NCBI RefSeq assembly: GCF_009817885.1 | Contig: NZ_CP041764.1 | Coordinates: 868,001-932,000, forward strand | From: Serratia rhizosphaerae | GTDB lineage: Bacteria; Pseudomonadota; Gammaproteobacteria; Enterobacterales; Enterobacteriaceae | Direction: 5' to 3' | DNA length: 64,000 nt | Shown here: positions 53,840-62,593 of the stretch, in pieces | Layout of the letters: every line of letters begins with the position of its first letter | Position numbering within the stretch: the stretch's first letter is position 1 | The notes under the pieces: generated by a model | The model's database searches: none | Seen by the model: only the letters and a program-made list of their open reading frames with translations | What the model was told of the DNA's origin: nothing | Program-made: the position numbers and the translations under genes

Positions 53840-54451
53840 ATGTCATCCCCAGCAGAAAGCAGGCAGGCGAAAGCCGAACTGCGCCGCAACCAAATCGTCG
53901 CAGCCGCGAAAGTCTGCTTTCGTCAATATGGCTTTCATGCCGCCAGCATGGCGGAGATCGCCCAGCGTTCAGCCTTGAGCGTCGGGCAGATTTACCGCTA
54001 CTTCGTCAATAAAGACGCCATTATCGCCGAAATTGTTGACCGCATTATTAACGATAAAATGCGGCGTCTTGAGGATCTCAGCGACCACATCAACCTGATT
54101 GCCGGTACGCTCGCCACGCGGACTCTGTATCAATTACCGGGACAAAACGAAGACGACCACCTGCTGATGCTGGAAGTGACCGCCGAAGCCACGCGCAACC
54201 CGGCGGTGGCCGCCATGCTGAGCGATGCCGAAGCGCGCCTGTTCCGTCACGTCTGCCGCAATCTGCAACAGCTCTATCCGTCGTTCAGCGACGAAGAAAT
54301 CGCCGCGCGCGTCGAATTTATCGCCGTGCTCAGCGAAGGCACCGGTTACCGCCTGCTTACCACGCAAAAAGCCGACCCCAAACTGCTGGAAGGTTTATAC
54401 CAGCAGGCTATCTCCCATCTGTTCCGTGAGTCCGCTACACCTAATGAGTAA
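53840..54451 (+). CDS. TetR/AcrR-family transcriptional regulator
   Basis: The N-terminal helix-turn-helix (RRNQIVAAAKVCFRQYGFHAAS, EIAQRSALSVGQIYRYFVNKDAI) is typical TetR, followed by a ligand-binding helical domain of about 140 residues. Its last codons overlap the start of a drug-efflux MFS gene by eight bases, so it very probably controls that transporter and itself through the palindrome at 53781-53800. The inducing ligand is unknown. It sits in the interval that in E. coli separates crcB from cspE without such genes. Confidence 0.88.
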   Translation: MSSPAESRQAKAELRRNQIVAAAKVCFRQYGFHAASMAEIAQRSALSVGQIYRYFVNKDAIIAEIVDRIINDKMRRLEDLSDHINLIAGTLATRTLYQLPGQNEDDHLLMLEVTAEATRNPAVAAMLSDAEARLFRHVCRNLQQLYPSFSDEEIAARVEFIAVLSEGTGYRLLTTQKADPKLLEGLYQQAISHLFRESATPNE

Positions 54452-55634
54452 ACAACACGCCCGCCAACGATTAGTCTATGCCGCCGTACTTGGCCTTCTG
54501 GCCGCACTGGGGCCATTGTGCATCGACCTTTACCTGCCGGCGCTGCCGGAAATGACCGCCGAGCTCAACACCTCAACCGCCACGGCGCAGCTGAGCCTGA
54601 CCGCCGGCCTGCTGGGGCTTGGCCTCGGCCAGCTGATCTTCGGCCCTTACAGTGACAAGCTGGGACGTATCCGTCCCTTACTGCTGTCGCTGCTAATTTT
54701 ACTGGCAGCCTCGCTGTGGTGCGCCTTGGCCACCAGTATCGACCAACTGTTGATCGCCCGTCTACTGCAAGGGCTGGCCGGTTCCGGCGGCGCCGTAATC
54801 TCCCGCGCCATCGCCCGTGATATGTATTCAGGCCATGAGTTAACGCGCTTTTTCGCGCTGCTGATGCTGGTGAACGGTCTGGCGCCAATCGTCGCGCCGG
54901 TGCTGGGCGGCGCGCTGTTGAAGTTTATGGACTGGCGCGGCATTTTTGATGCGCTGGCGCTGATCGCCCTGCTGCTTTTCACCCTGTCGCTGCTGAAACT
55001 CAGCGAGTCTCTGCCGCAGGAGCGGCGCAGTCAGGGCGGCGTGCTGTCGATGTTGCGATCGCTGGGGGGCTTGCTGCGCCAACGGCAGTTTATGGGGCTG
55101 TGCCTGACGCAGGGATTCGTGATGGCCGGGATGTTTGCTTATATCGGCGCTTCGCCTTTTGTTCTGCAGCAGATCTACGGCCTCAGCCCGCAGATGTTCA
55201 GCCTGTGTTTTGCGATGAACGGCATCGGGCTGGTGATTTCCGCCCAGACGGCAGCGCGTCTGAGCCGACGCTTCGGTGAACTGCGGGTTCTAAAGTGCGG
55301 GCTGACGCTGGCGGCGGTCGCTTCGCTGCTGCTGCTGCTAGCCGGCTGGCTGCATGCGCCGCTACCGCTGTTGCTGGCGCCGCTGTTCTTCGCCATTGCT
55401 GCTGTCGGCAGCGTCGGCCCGACGGCTTCCTCGCTGGCGATGCAAAGCCAGGGTGATAAAGCCGGCAGCGCTTCCGCCCTGATTGGCGTATGTATGTTCG
55501 CACTCGGCGCCTGCAGCGTTCCGCTCACCGGGTTGGGCGGCACCTCCAGCGTATCGATGGCACTGACGATTTTCGGCTGCTATTTCATCGCCATCATGCT
55601 GTTTACCCTGCTGGTGCCCAAGGCCCCACGCTGA
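54444..55634 (+). CDS. Bcr/CflA-family MFS drug efflux transporter
   Basis: The protein has 396 residues from ATG 54444 and about 12 hydrophobic helices. The first loop GPLCIDLYLPALPEM and the motif A loop GPYSDKLGRIRPLL are typical of the Bcr/CflA subfamily of proton-driven multidrug exporters. The longer open frame upstream belongs to the regulator's coding sequence in another frame. It is cotranscribed with the TetR gene and ends at a strong terminator. Confidence 0.9.
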   Translation: MSKQHARQRLVYAAVLGLLAALGPLCIDLYLPALPEMTAELNTSTATAQLSLTAGLLGLGLGQLIFGPYSDKLGRIRPLLLSLLILLAASLWCALATSIDQLLIARLLQGLAGSGGAVISRAIARDMYSGHELTRFFALLMLVNGLAPIVAPVLGGALLKFMDWRGIFDALALIALLLFTLSLLKLSESLPQERRSQGGVLSMLRSLGGLLRQRQFMGLCLTQGFVMAGMFAYIGASPFVLQQIYGLSPQMFSLCFAMNGIGLVISAQTAARLSRRFGELRVLKCGLTLAAVASLLLLLAGWLHAPLPLLLAPLFFAIAAVGSVGPTASSLAMQSQGDKAGSASALIGVCMFALGACSVPLTGLGGTSSVSMALTIFGCYFIAIMLFTLLVPKAPR

Positions 55635-55647
55635 TCGGCAGCAATAA

Positions 55648-55674
55648 AAAACCCGCTCATCAGGAGCGGGTTTT
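55648..55674. terminator. Terminator between the MFS gene and cspE
   Basis: AACCCGCTC/GAGCGGGTT with loop ATCAG is preceded by an A-run and ends in TTTT, so it can serve both the rightward MFS gene and leftward cspE. Confidence 0.88.
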
Positions 55675-55695
55675 CAGCAAAGCGGCTAGTGTCGC

Positions 55696-55905
55696 TTAAA
55701 GCGCGGTAACGTTAGCTGCAGATGGGCCTTTAGCGCCATTGGTGATTTCAAATTCTACCTGCTGGCCTTCAGCGAGCGTTTTGAAACCATTGCTAACGAT
55801 GGCAGAAAAGTGAACGAAAACGTCCTTGCTACCATCTTCCGGAGTAATGAAGCCGAAACCTTTAGATTCATTAAACCACTTAACGCTACCTTTAATCTTA
55901 GACAT
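55696..55905 (-). CDS. cspE: Cold shock-like protein CspE
   Basis: CspE is a 69-residue single cold-shock domain that binds RNA and melts terminator hairpins. The RNP motifs KGFGFI and VFVHF are present, and the sequence MSKIKGSVKWFNESKGFGFITP differs from E. coli CspE at only a few sites. ATG 55905 is chosen; a longer frame to 55938 is not conserved. It is constitutively expressed in E. coli. Confidence 0.96.
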   Translation of the reverse strand: MSKIKGSVKWFNESKGFGFITPEDGSKDVFVHFSAIVSNGFKTLAEGQQVEFEITNGAKGPSAANVTAL

Positions 55906-55931
55906 CAAACTTACCTTTAACGTGAATGTAA

Positions 55932-55948
55932 GACACAAATCGTGTGTC
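55932..55948. repeat. Inverted repeat in the cspE leader region
   Basis: GACACA-AATCG-TGTGTC is a perfect six-base inverted repeat 27 bases upstream of cspE, in its 5' untranslated region or promoter. The rest of the 334-base gap to 56239 shows no gene. Confidence 0.4.
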
Positions 55949-56239
55949 AGATACAGTACAGCAACTGCCCGGCTTTTTGTCCACTGCTCAGATCACATAA
56001 CGCGGATAAAAAGTGCAATAGCCGGCATCTGGCGGCGTAAAGTGTCCGTTCCACCCATAAAATCCGCAATTTCCAGGATTATCCGCTCAGAGCTCCGCCG
56101 AATGGCGATGAGCCGCGCATTTTGCCGCACGGCAGACACAGGAAAACCGAATAGCTATGAAATATAACCAGATAATCTTTTTGCTTCCGCCGTCGCTGGA
56201 CTAGGGTTAAGCATAACCGCAGCTAAACGAGAGAAGCCT

Positions 56240-57403
56240 ATGCCCTGTCAACTGGCCGACCAAATCGTCGCCTACCGCCGTGAACTGCATCAGCATCCCG
56301 AACTGTCCAATCAGGAATTCGCTACCACTGAACGCATTACCCGCTGGCTGCAGCAAGCCGGTATCCGCATCCTGCCGCTGGCGCTGACTACCGGCGTCGT
56401 GGCCGAAATCGGCAGCGGCGACGGGCCGCTGATCGCCCTGCGCGGCGATATTGACGCCCTGCCGATTGCGGAACTCGCCAACGTGCCTTTCGCCTCGCGC
56501 CATCATGGGGTAATGCACGCCTGCGGACACGATTTCCACACCGCGGTAATGCTCGGCGCCGCCCACCTGCTCAAAGCGCGTGAATCGTCACTCCCGGGCC
56601 GGGTACGTATCTTTTTCCAGCCGGCGGAAGAAACCTGCGACGGCGCGCAGCAGCTGATTGACGCCGGTGCGCTGGACGGCGTCGCGGCCGTGTTCGGCCT
56701 GCACAACGCGCCGGAATTGCCAACCGGCACCTTCGCCACCCGCGCCGGTCCCTTCTATGCCAATGTCGATCGCTTTCAGATCCGTATCACCGGCAAAGGC
56801 GCGCACGCCGCCAAACCGGAACAGGGCATTGATACCATCGTTACCGCCAGCCATATCGTAAACGCCCTGCAAACCCTGCCGAGCCGCAGTTTCAGCTCGC
56901 TGGAAGCGGTGGTGGTCAGCGTTACGCGCATCGAAGGCGGGAATACCTGGAATGTGCTGCCGCAGACGGTGGAGCTGGAAGGCACGGTGCGCACCCACAA
57001 CGGTGACGTACGCCGTCAGGTACCGGATAAAATTCGCCGGGTGATTGACGGCGTAGCCGCCTCTCTGGGCGCTCAGGCCGAACTGTGCTGGCACCCCGGG
57101 CCGCCGGCGCTGATTAATCACCCCCGCTGGGCGGCCTTCAGCCAAACGGTGGCGAAGGAGTGCGGCTATCAGGTCGAAGAAGCTGAACTGCAGATGGGCG
57201 GCGAGGATTTTGCCATTTATCTGCATCATGTGCCCGGCGTGTTTGTCAGCATCGGCTCAGCCAGCGAATTCGGCCTGCATCATCCGCGCTTTACCCCCGA
57301 TGAACAGGCAATTTTCCCGGCGTCGCAATATTTTGAACGCCTGGCGGAGCGCGTCCTGCAGCAGCTGGCTCAAGTTCCGCAACAGGCCGTCAGTCTCGCC
57401 TGA
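56240..57403 (+). CDS. M20D-family amidohydrolase/peptidase (hippurate hydrolase-like)
   Basis: This 387-residue enzyme belongs to the M20D group that removes N-acyl groups from amino acids (HipO, YxeP, AbgA-like). Metal-site residues lie in RGDIDALPI, HACGHDFHTAVMLG and FQPAEE, with later blocks GKGAHAAKPEQGID and QMGGEDFAIYL. No signal peptide is present, so it is cytosolic. The exact substrate cannot be told from sequence. It stands alone between cspE and the cold-shock-domain gene. GC-rich imperfect hairpins follow the stop. Confidence 0.88.
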   Translation: MPCQLADQIVAYRRELHQHPELSNQEFATTERITRWLQQAGIRILPLALTTGVVAEIGSGDGPLIALRGDIDALPIAELANVPFASRHHGVMHACGHDFHTAVMLGAAHLLKARESSLPGRVRIFFQPAEETCDGAQQLIDAGALDGVAAVFGLHNAPELPTGTFATRAGPFYANVDRFQIRITGKGAHAAKPEQGIDTIVTASHIVNALQTLPSRSFSSLEAVVVSVTRIEGGNTWNVLPQTVELEGTVRTHNGDVRRQVPDKIRRVIDGVAASLGAQAELCWHPGPPALINHPRWAAFSQTVAKECGYQVEEAELQMGGEDFAIYLHHVPGVFVSIGSASEFGLHHPRFTPDEQAIFPASQYFERLAERVLQQLAQVPQQAVSLA

Positions 57404-57540
57404 CTCTCTCCGTTCCTCTTCCGCCGCGCCGGCGCGGCGTAAAGCCGGACATCATCATCCCGGCGCGCCGGCGCCTCTGTTGCTGCACGGCATTACGCGC
57501 TATCATAGGCGTTGTATTGAACGAATTAATGAGAATGATG

Positions 57541-58017
57541 ATGAACGGCAAGATAACGACTTTTTTTGCAGAACAAGGTTTTGGATTTATTACCGATGAA
57601 AATGGGGAGAATCGCTATTTTCACGTGGTGAAAGTGCAAAACCCCGATCTGATTAAGAAAAACGCTGCGGTAACGTTTGAGCCGACCAACAACGCCAAAG
57701 GCCCCTCCGCCTATGCGGTGAAAGTGTTGGCCCCAAGTAAATACATCATCATCGCCAATGAACGTATAAAAATCAGCAGCATCAAATCCTTCCACACCTT
57801 CACCAAAGAAGTACCGGTGCAGAATCAGGTGGACAAAGAAAACACCGTATTGTCGGTTGGCCTGCTGATGAACCGTATTCGCCCGCAGACGGAAAGCGCC
57901 CCGGAGATGCAGACGCTGCGCATGCTGTCGGTGGTCACCTTCCAGAACGTGACCCATACATTCTCCGAACACGAGATCGATCTGGACGACACGCTGCAGG
58001 CGCTCCAGCGCCTGTAA
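57541..58017 (+). CDS. Cold-shock-domain protein with C-terminal extension
   Basis: The first ~65 residues form a cold-shock domain (MNGKITTFFAEQGFGFITDENGENRYFHV), with a QGFGFI RNP1-like motif and YFHV in place of VFVHF. A further ~90 residues without a recognised domain follow, which is unusual because Csp proteins end after one domain. Three tandem ATGs make the start uncertain; I use the third (57541), seven bases after TGAG. The protein is 158 residues long and its function is unknown. It is not the CspD or CsdA type. Confidence 0.75.
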   Translation: MNGKITTFFAEQGFGFITDENGENRYFHVVKVQNPDLIKKNAAVTFEPTNNAKGPSAYAVKVLAPSKYIIIANERIKISSIKSFHTFTKEVPVQNQVDKENTVLSVGLLMNRIRPQTESAPEMQTLRMLSVVTFQNVTHTFSEHEIDLDDTLQALQRL

Positions 58018-58055
58018 ACGTCAGGTGCGTGAGCCGGCCAAGGCTCACGCTGCCG

Positions 58056-59504
58056 CTATTCTTTAAACCAGATATGGTCGACGCTGCTGCCGCTCACCGT
58101 ATTGAAAGACTCAACCCGGTTACGCCCCAGCGATTTGGCGCGATACAGCGCAATATCGGCCATATTCATCAGCTGCTCCCAGGATTTAACCTCTTTCATC
58201 GCCAGGCTGGCCACGCCGACGCTGATGGTCACTTTAAGCGCCTTATGACCGATTCTCACTTCGCTCTTTTCCACCTGCTGGCGCAGAAACTCGCCTAACG
58301 CCACCGCCTGAGCCGCCAGCGCGCGCGGCAATACCACGGCGAATTCTTCACCGCCAAGACGTCCGAGGGGTTGATCGCGACGCAGCTCACGCCGCAATAC
58401 ATGCGTAACATGCGTCAAGACCCTGTCGCCGACGGTATGCCCATGGGTATCATTAATCAGCTTAAAGTGATCAATATCAATCAGCAGCAGCGATACCGCC
58501 TCTTTGGAGCGACGCTTGTGTTCCAGCAACTCCCTGGCCTTACGCGTCAGCGCGCTGCGCGTCAGCGTTCCGGTGAGAAAGTCATGATTGCCGCTATGTT
58601 CCAGGCGGCGCACCAGTTTGCGGTTGGCCACCATTGAGCTGGAGAGGATCAGCGGTCCCATCACCAACATGGCGATCCCCAGACGTGCAGACATCAGAGT
58701 ATCCAGCAACGCGCCGCGGGAAGCCGGCGTTTCGTATAGCATCACATTGGCGGAAATAGCGCTGATCTCCACCACCCCGGTCAGCAGGGTCAACAGCGTC
58801 ACACTAAACAGCTGATAACGCACCGCGCACCACAGCAACGCCGGAATCGGGAACGCGATAGCGCCGGGGCCGCCGATATAGATGCTAAACAGCAACGACC
58901 CCAGCAATGCCAACAGCGGCAGGCTGTCGCGCAGACTCCAGTGATACTGCATACGCAGCAGCGTTTTTAACCGCGGCGCCGCCAGCAGTACGGGTAAAAT
59001 CAGCAAGGTCGTGGAGAATTGTTCGCTGAACCACGCCAGCCAGGCGGTCAGCACCGAATTATTATACAGACTGTCATTACGCAGTATCGACAGTGTCGAC
59101 GCCACCACGGCACCGGCCAGGCAGGCAGCAAACAGGTACAAAATAGCCTGCGGGTTACCCATGCGCCGCTGAGACTGCGGCAACAGCTGCATCACGCAAT
59201 ACCCCGTCGCCACCAGCGACATATTGCACAGGTTCAGCCACAGCGCCAGTATCCAGCCTTCTCCGGTGGTCAAATCCGCGCCGATCATAGCGGTATAGGT
59301 CACCAGCCAGCCTAACGGCCTGGCATAGGCCGGCTTGCGCAACAGTACGCCCAGCAGAATGGCGTTTACCGGCCAGAATAATGACAGGGAATCAACGGGA
59401 CGGGAAAAGATGCCGACTAAAGAAAGGAAAAAAACCAGCAAAAAAAGATTAATCAGTCGCACTGCGCCAGGCAGCCCATGCTTAGAAATTATTCTGGCGT
59501 TCAT
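58056..59504 (-). CDS. Membrane-bound diguanylate cyclase (MASE1-like sensor + GGDEF)
   Basis: About 300 residues of hydrophobic helices, MASE1-like, precede a GGDEF domain with HDFLTGTLTR, LLLIDIDHFKLINDTHGH and the active-site motif GGEEF (residues 384-388), so it should make c-di-GMP. The RxxD inhibitory site expected just before the active motif is not canonical (LRRDQPLGRLGGEEF), so product inhibition may be weak. The start is put at ATG 59504; a GTG at 59516 is possible. It stands alone and its signal is unknown. Confidence 0.9.
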   Translation of the reverse strand: MNARIISKHGLPGAVRLINLFLLVFFLSLVGIFSRPVDSLSLFWPVNAILLGVLLRKPAYARPLGWLVTYTAMIGADLTTGEGWILALWLNLCNMSLVATGYCVMQLLPQSQRRMGNPQAILYLFAACLAGAVVASTLSILRNDSLYNNSVLTAWLAWFSEQFSTTLLILPVLLAAPRLKTLLRMQYHWSLRDSLPLLALLGSLLFSIYIGGPGAIAFPIPALLWCAVRYQLFSVTLLTLLTGVVEISAISANVMLYETPASRGALLDTLMSARLGIAMLVMGPLILSSSMVANRKLVRRLEHSGNHDFLTGTLTRSALTRKARELLEHKRRSKEAVSLLLIDIDHFKLINDTHGHTVGDRVLTHVTHVLRRELRRDQPLGRLGGEEFAVVLPRALAAQAVALGEFLRQQVEKSEVRIGHKALKVTISVGVASLAMKEVKSWEQLMNMADIALYRAKSLGRNRVESFNTVSGSSVDHIWFKE

Positions 59505-59516
59505 AGCCTGAACCAC

Positions 59517-60123
59517 GCAAACATCATAACCAGAACAGTTGTATGCATATCATTCCATGCCCCAGCAAAATAAGGAGAATATATAAACCAGATTGCGACG
59601 GGAAAAACCAGACGGTTCAAAGACAAAAAGACATTAACCTTTATTTAACAGAATCATCCTATATCTGCCTGCGTATAGGTCCGTTTCCCACAGAAGCGCC
59701 TCTTTGGTTAATAGCATAGCGCAACCTACTGTATTGAGGAACAAACATAAAACCACAATAATAGTGTGAGATAATCACATATAACTATTCAGAAAATGTC
59801 CTTTAGCATTATTTAATCGTAGGAATAATAACGCGTAGCACTCCCTTCTCCGGGAAGCTTTCGGCCATGATGCCGTCGTCAGATGGATGTCACGCCGGCA
59901 CCTCCTCCCTGGAGACGCAAATAAAAAAAATCCCGCACAAGGCGGGATAAACTCAATGGGGATAGGTAATACACTACAGGAAAGGAATAACACACAACAT
60001 CATCGGGTGAGTTAACACTATCAACTTGAGTGTATAGATTTGTCATCCTTGGGTAAGTTTGCTCAGGCAGATGTAACGCTGGATGGAAATAATAGACATC
60101 GCAGCCGCCCCGCTTCCCTCTGG
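59517..60123. other. 607-base intergenic region
   Basis: AT-rich sequence between the diguanylate cyclase and cupin genes. The only clear element is a leftward terminator (separate entry). A 72-codon minus-strand frame at 59775-59993 overlaps that terminator, has no ribosome site or homology, and I do not count it as a gene. Confidence 0.6.
59922..59948 (-). terminator. Strong minus-strand rho-independent terminator, 175 bases beyond the cupin gene
   Basis: On the minus strand ATCCCGC/GCGGGAT with a five-base loop is followed by eight T residues. The nearest minus-strand gene, the cupin, ends at 60124, so either it has a long 3' region or a small RNA is made from 59950-60100. Confidence 0.8.
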
Positions 60124-60597
60124 CTACCGTTGGCGATACTGCTCGTCGCTAACCTGTTCCAGCCACGTCACCGGACTGCCGTCGAGCGATTCAGCAATGG
60201 CAATATGCGTCATGGCTGTATCAGCCGTAGCGCCATGCCAGTGTTTTACGCCCTGCGGGATCCAGACAATATCCCCCGGATGCATCTCCTGGACTTTATC
60301 CCCCCACGCCTGCACCCAGCCGCGCCCTTGCGTCACGATTAACGTTTGACCCAGCGGGTGCGTATGCCAGGCGGTGCGCGCGCCCGGCTCAAACGTTACG
60401 GTTGCGCCGCCGACGCGGGCATCATCACTGCCCTGGAAAGGCGCGTCAATCCTCACCCGTCCGGTAAAATAACTCGCCGGTCCCGCCTGAGAAGGCAGTG
60501 CGCCACTGCGCTGTACATTGACTTTATCCTCTTCGGCAACAGAAACCGACGGTACGAGCATAGACAGCATCATGGTTGAAGCAGCAAAAAATTTCAT
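60124..60597 (-). CDS. Periplasmic cupin-domain protein
   Basis: A 157-residue protein with a signal peptide (MKFFAASTMMLSMLVPSVSVA) and one cupin barrel. Motif 1, TAWHTHPLGQTLIVTQGRG, and motif 2, HPGDIVWIPQGVKHWHG, give the His and Glu/Gln metal ligands. Similar proteins are often annotated as (R)-mandelonitrile lyase-like cupins, but the substrate is unknown here. AAGGGGAC lies before the ATG. It is divergent from a LysR-type gene, which probably regulates it. Confidence 0.85.
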   Translation of the reverse strand: MKFFAASTMMLSMLVPSVSVAEEDKVNVQRSGALPSQAGPASYFTGRVRIDAPFQGSDDARVGGATVTFEPGARTAWHTHPLGQTLIVTQGRGWVQAWGDKVQEMHPGDIVWIPQGVKHWHGATADTAMTHIAIAESLDGSPVTWLEQVSDEQYRQR

Positions 60598-60778
60598 AGC
60601 GTCCCCTTAGTCATGGCAGGTTGTTTGCAATGACTAAACGGTAACGGGATTCTTTTAGCTGAAAAAGTAGGTAAACAGGCAAGGAGATATGAACTGAATT
60701 CATTAATATACTGCAGCGCCGCTGCGCCGACACTACAATGGTAATACCCAGGTGTGTACAGCGCAGGCCACAAAAACA

Positions 60779-61687
60779 ATGTTAAGAGAGAATGTTAACG
60801 ATTTAATCTCATTTCTGATGGTGGCGCAGGAGCGCAGCTTCACCCGAGCCGCCGCCAAACTGAACGTATCTCAATCGGCGCTCAGCCATGCCGTCCGCGG
60901 TCTGGAAGAACGCCTTGCCGTGCGATTACTCACCCGAACCACGCGCAATGTCGCGCCAACCGAAGCCGGCGAACGTCTGGCTGACGCCATCGGCCCGCAC
61001 TTCACCGCGATTGAAAGCGAGCTGCTGGCATTAGGAGAAATGCGCGACCGCCCCGCCGGCAATATCCGTATCTCCGCCGGCGAGCATGCGCTTGACGCGG
61101 TGCTGTGGCCGGCGTTGAAGCCTTTCTTGCAGCGCTACCCCGATATCAAGGTAGAAATCATCGCCGACGACAGCCTGACCGATATCGTCAGCGAACGCTT
61201 TGATGCCGGTATTCGCCTCGGCGAACAGATCGCCAAAGACATGATCGCCGTGCGTATCGGCCCGGATATCCGTCTGGTGGTCGCCGGATCGCCGGATTAT
61301 CTGGCGAAAAATGGCATCCCCGCCACCCCGCAGGCGCTACAGCGCCACCGCTGTATCAATATGCGTCTGCTGACGCTGGGCGGCATCTATGCCTGGGAGT
61401 TTGCAAAAGACGGGCAGGAAATTAAAGTGCGCGTTGACGGACAGGTTACCTTCAACAGCCTGCGCCAGCGCATCGACGCCGCCAGCGAAGGATTAGGGCT
61501 GACTTTCGTACCGGAAGACGCGATACAGGAGGAAGTTGCCAACGGCAGGCTGATGACCGTACTCGACGAGTGGTGTCCGCCTCTTTCCGGCTATTATCTG
61601 TATTACCCCAGCCGCAAACAGCACACTACCGCGTTCTCTCTGTTGCTTGAAGCATTGCGCTATCCGCCTCCGGCAACAGGCGGATAG
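60779..61687 (+). CDS. LysR-family transcriptional regulator
   Basis: The N-terminal winged helix (LISFLMVAQERSFTRAAAKLNVSQSALSHAVRGLEERL) is typical LysR, as is the substrate-binding domain (GNIRISAGEHALDAVLWPAL). It belongs to the branch with YafC/DsdC-like C-termini by general appearance only. The start at 60779 (MLRENVNDL) is preferred over a GTG at 60752; neither has a strong ribosome site. The 181-base divergent gap with the cupin gene is the likely target. Confidence 0.9.
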   Translation: MLRENVNDLISFLMVAQERSFTRAAAKLNVSQSALSHAVRGLEERLAVRLLTRTTRNVAPTEAGERLADAIGPHFTAIESELLALGEMRDRPAGNIRISAGEHALDAVLWPALKPFLQRYPDIKVEIIADDSLTDIVSERFDAGIRLGEQIAKDMIAVRIGPDIRLVVAGSPDYLAKNGIPATPQALQRHRCINMRLLTLGGIYAWEFAKDGQEIKVRVDGQVTFNSLRQRIDAASEGLGLTFVPEDAIQEEVANGRLMTVLDEWCPPLSGYYLYYPSRKQHTTAFSLLLEALRYPPPATGG

Positions 61688-61690
61688 CGC
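61657..61690. terminator. Long perfect stem-loop overlapping the LysR gene stop
   Basis: GCGCTATCCGCCT/AGGCGGATAGCGC is a perfect 13-base stem with an eight-base loop that covers the last ten codons and the stop. A short T-poor tail follows, so it is probably a weak terminator or an mRNA-stabilising structure. Confidence 0.5.
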
Positions 61691-62060
61691 TTAGCCTGTA
61701 CGCGCTCTCAATCATTAACGACATGCTGACGAGATCCGTCGGTACTATCAGGGCGTTGTTTAAAGTCAGTGCGCAGATGCTTGGGCTGCACGGCCCGCCC
61801 CGCAGAGCGGAATATCACTAACTATATAGTGGTTCCCAAATTGCGAGAAACGGACCGGGCGCCGCGTGTGATAACCCAAATGCACGATGCCGTGTAGCCC
61901 CCTGCACATCTCCTCTCCCGTGCATCACGATGTCATTCGGGGTATTATTGCCGCCTCACTGCCGCCATGGTGGCAATATGGCCTTTATATATATCACCAG
62001 AAGATATGACCTTCTGGTGTAGTGTGGAGCTTTTGGTTAAGATCAAAGGACTGCGGATAA
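61691..62060. other. Intergenic region with inverted repeats
   Basis: No gene is seen. A perfect nine-base inverted repeat CACCAGAAG/CTTCTGGTG (61995-62003 and 62011-62019) with a seven-base loop lies 42 bases before the 58-codon ORF. Sequence composition becomes AT-richer towards the right. Confidence 0.5.
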
Positions 62061-62237
62061 ATGCGATTTTTCATCGGTTTTCTTATCATCATGAGCCCGA
62101 TACTGTGGCTTACTGATACGCTTGGCAAGTTTGCCATTGTTGCCTGGCTGGCAAACAGCGTAATTCTTACCTGTATCGCCAAATATATCGTAAACAGCAA
62201 ACCCAAAGAGTATAACGAGGATCAGGATGTATTTTGA
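62061..62237 (+). CDS. Small predicted membrane protein, 58 residues
   Basis: The frame reads MRFFIGFLIIMSPILWLTD, a short turn, then FAIVAWLANSVILTCIAKYIV and an acidic hydrophilic tail ending in Phe. That is two hydrophobic segments, a likely helical hairpin in the inner membrane. AAAGGA lies ten bases before the ATG. I do not recognise a family. It is next to the decayed metalloprotease copy, in AT-rich DNA, and may be a relic of the same acquired segment. Confidence 0.5.
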   Translation: MRFFIGFLIIMSPILWLTDTLGKFAIVAWLANSVILTCIAKYIVNSKPKEYNEDQDVF

Positions 62238-62593
62238 TGTCTTTATCTCAATATTTAGTTAACAATAGCTCAGCATAAGCAAGAACAAGTTTCTCGTGAA
62301 TACGCCGGTACGCTTATCCATAAACAATGCATTAGCTTATCACGTTAATGACAAGTAACCCGCCTAGGGTTTTCCATGTCTAATCTCCTGGTCTATACAT
62401 GGAGCAGAAAAGCATGAAAATATTTACGTTCTTAGGCATTGTTTCGGAAATACATTAGATACCATCCCTATCTGACTCAGCGAGCCGACTGAAACGGTTT
62501 TACTGGTACCACGGGAAGAAAGGGGAAACTTGACTCAGCTGACAACAATTACCGGTGTTTTATAAAGGAGAAACGTTTCCGTCCAGGCAACTC
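62238..62593. other. Intergenic or decayed DNA
   Basis: AT-rich sequence lacking a supportable ORF, RNA gene or terminator. A ten-base palindrome GAAACGTTTC is at 62570-62579. I looked for a remnant of the lipoprotein partner here and found none I could defend. Confidence 0.4.
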
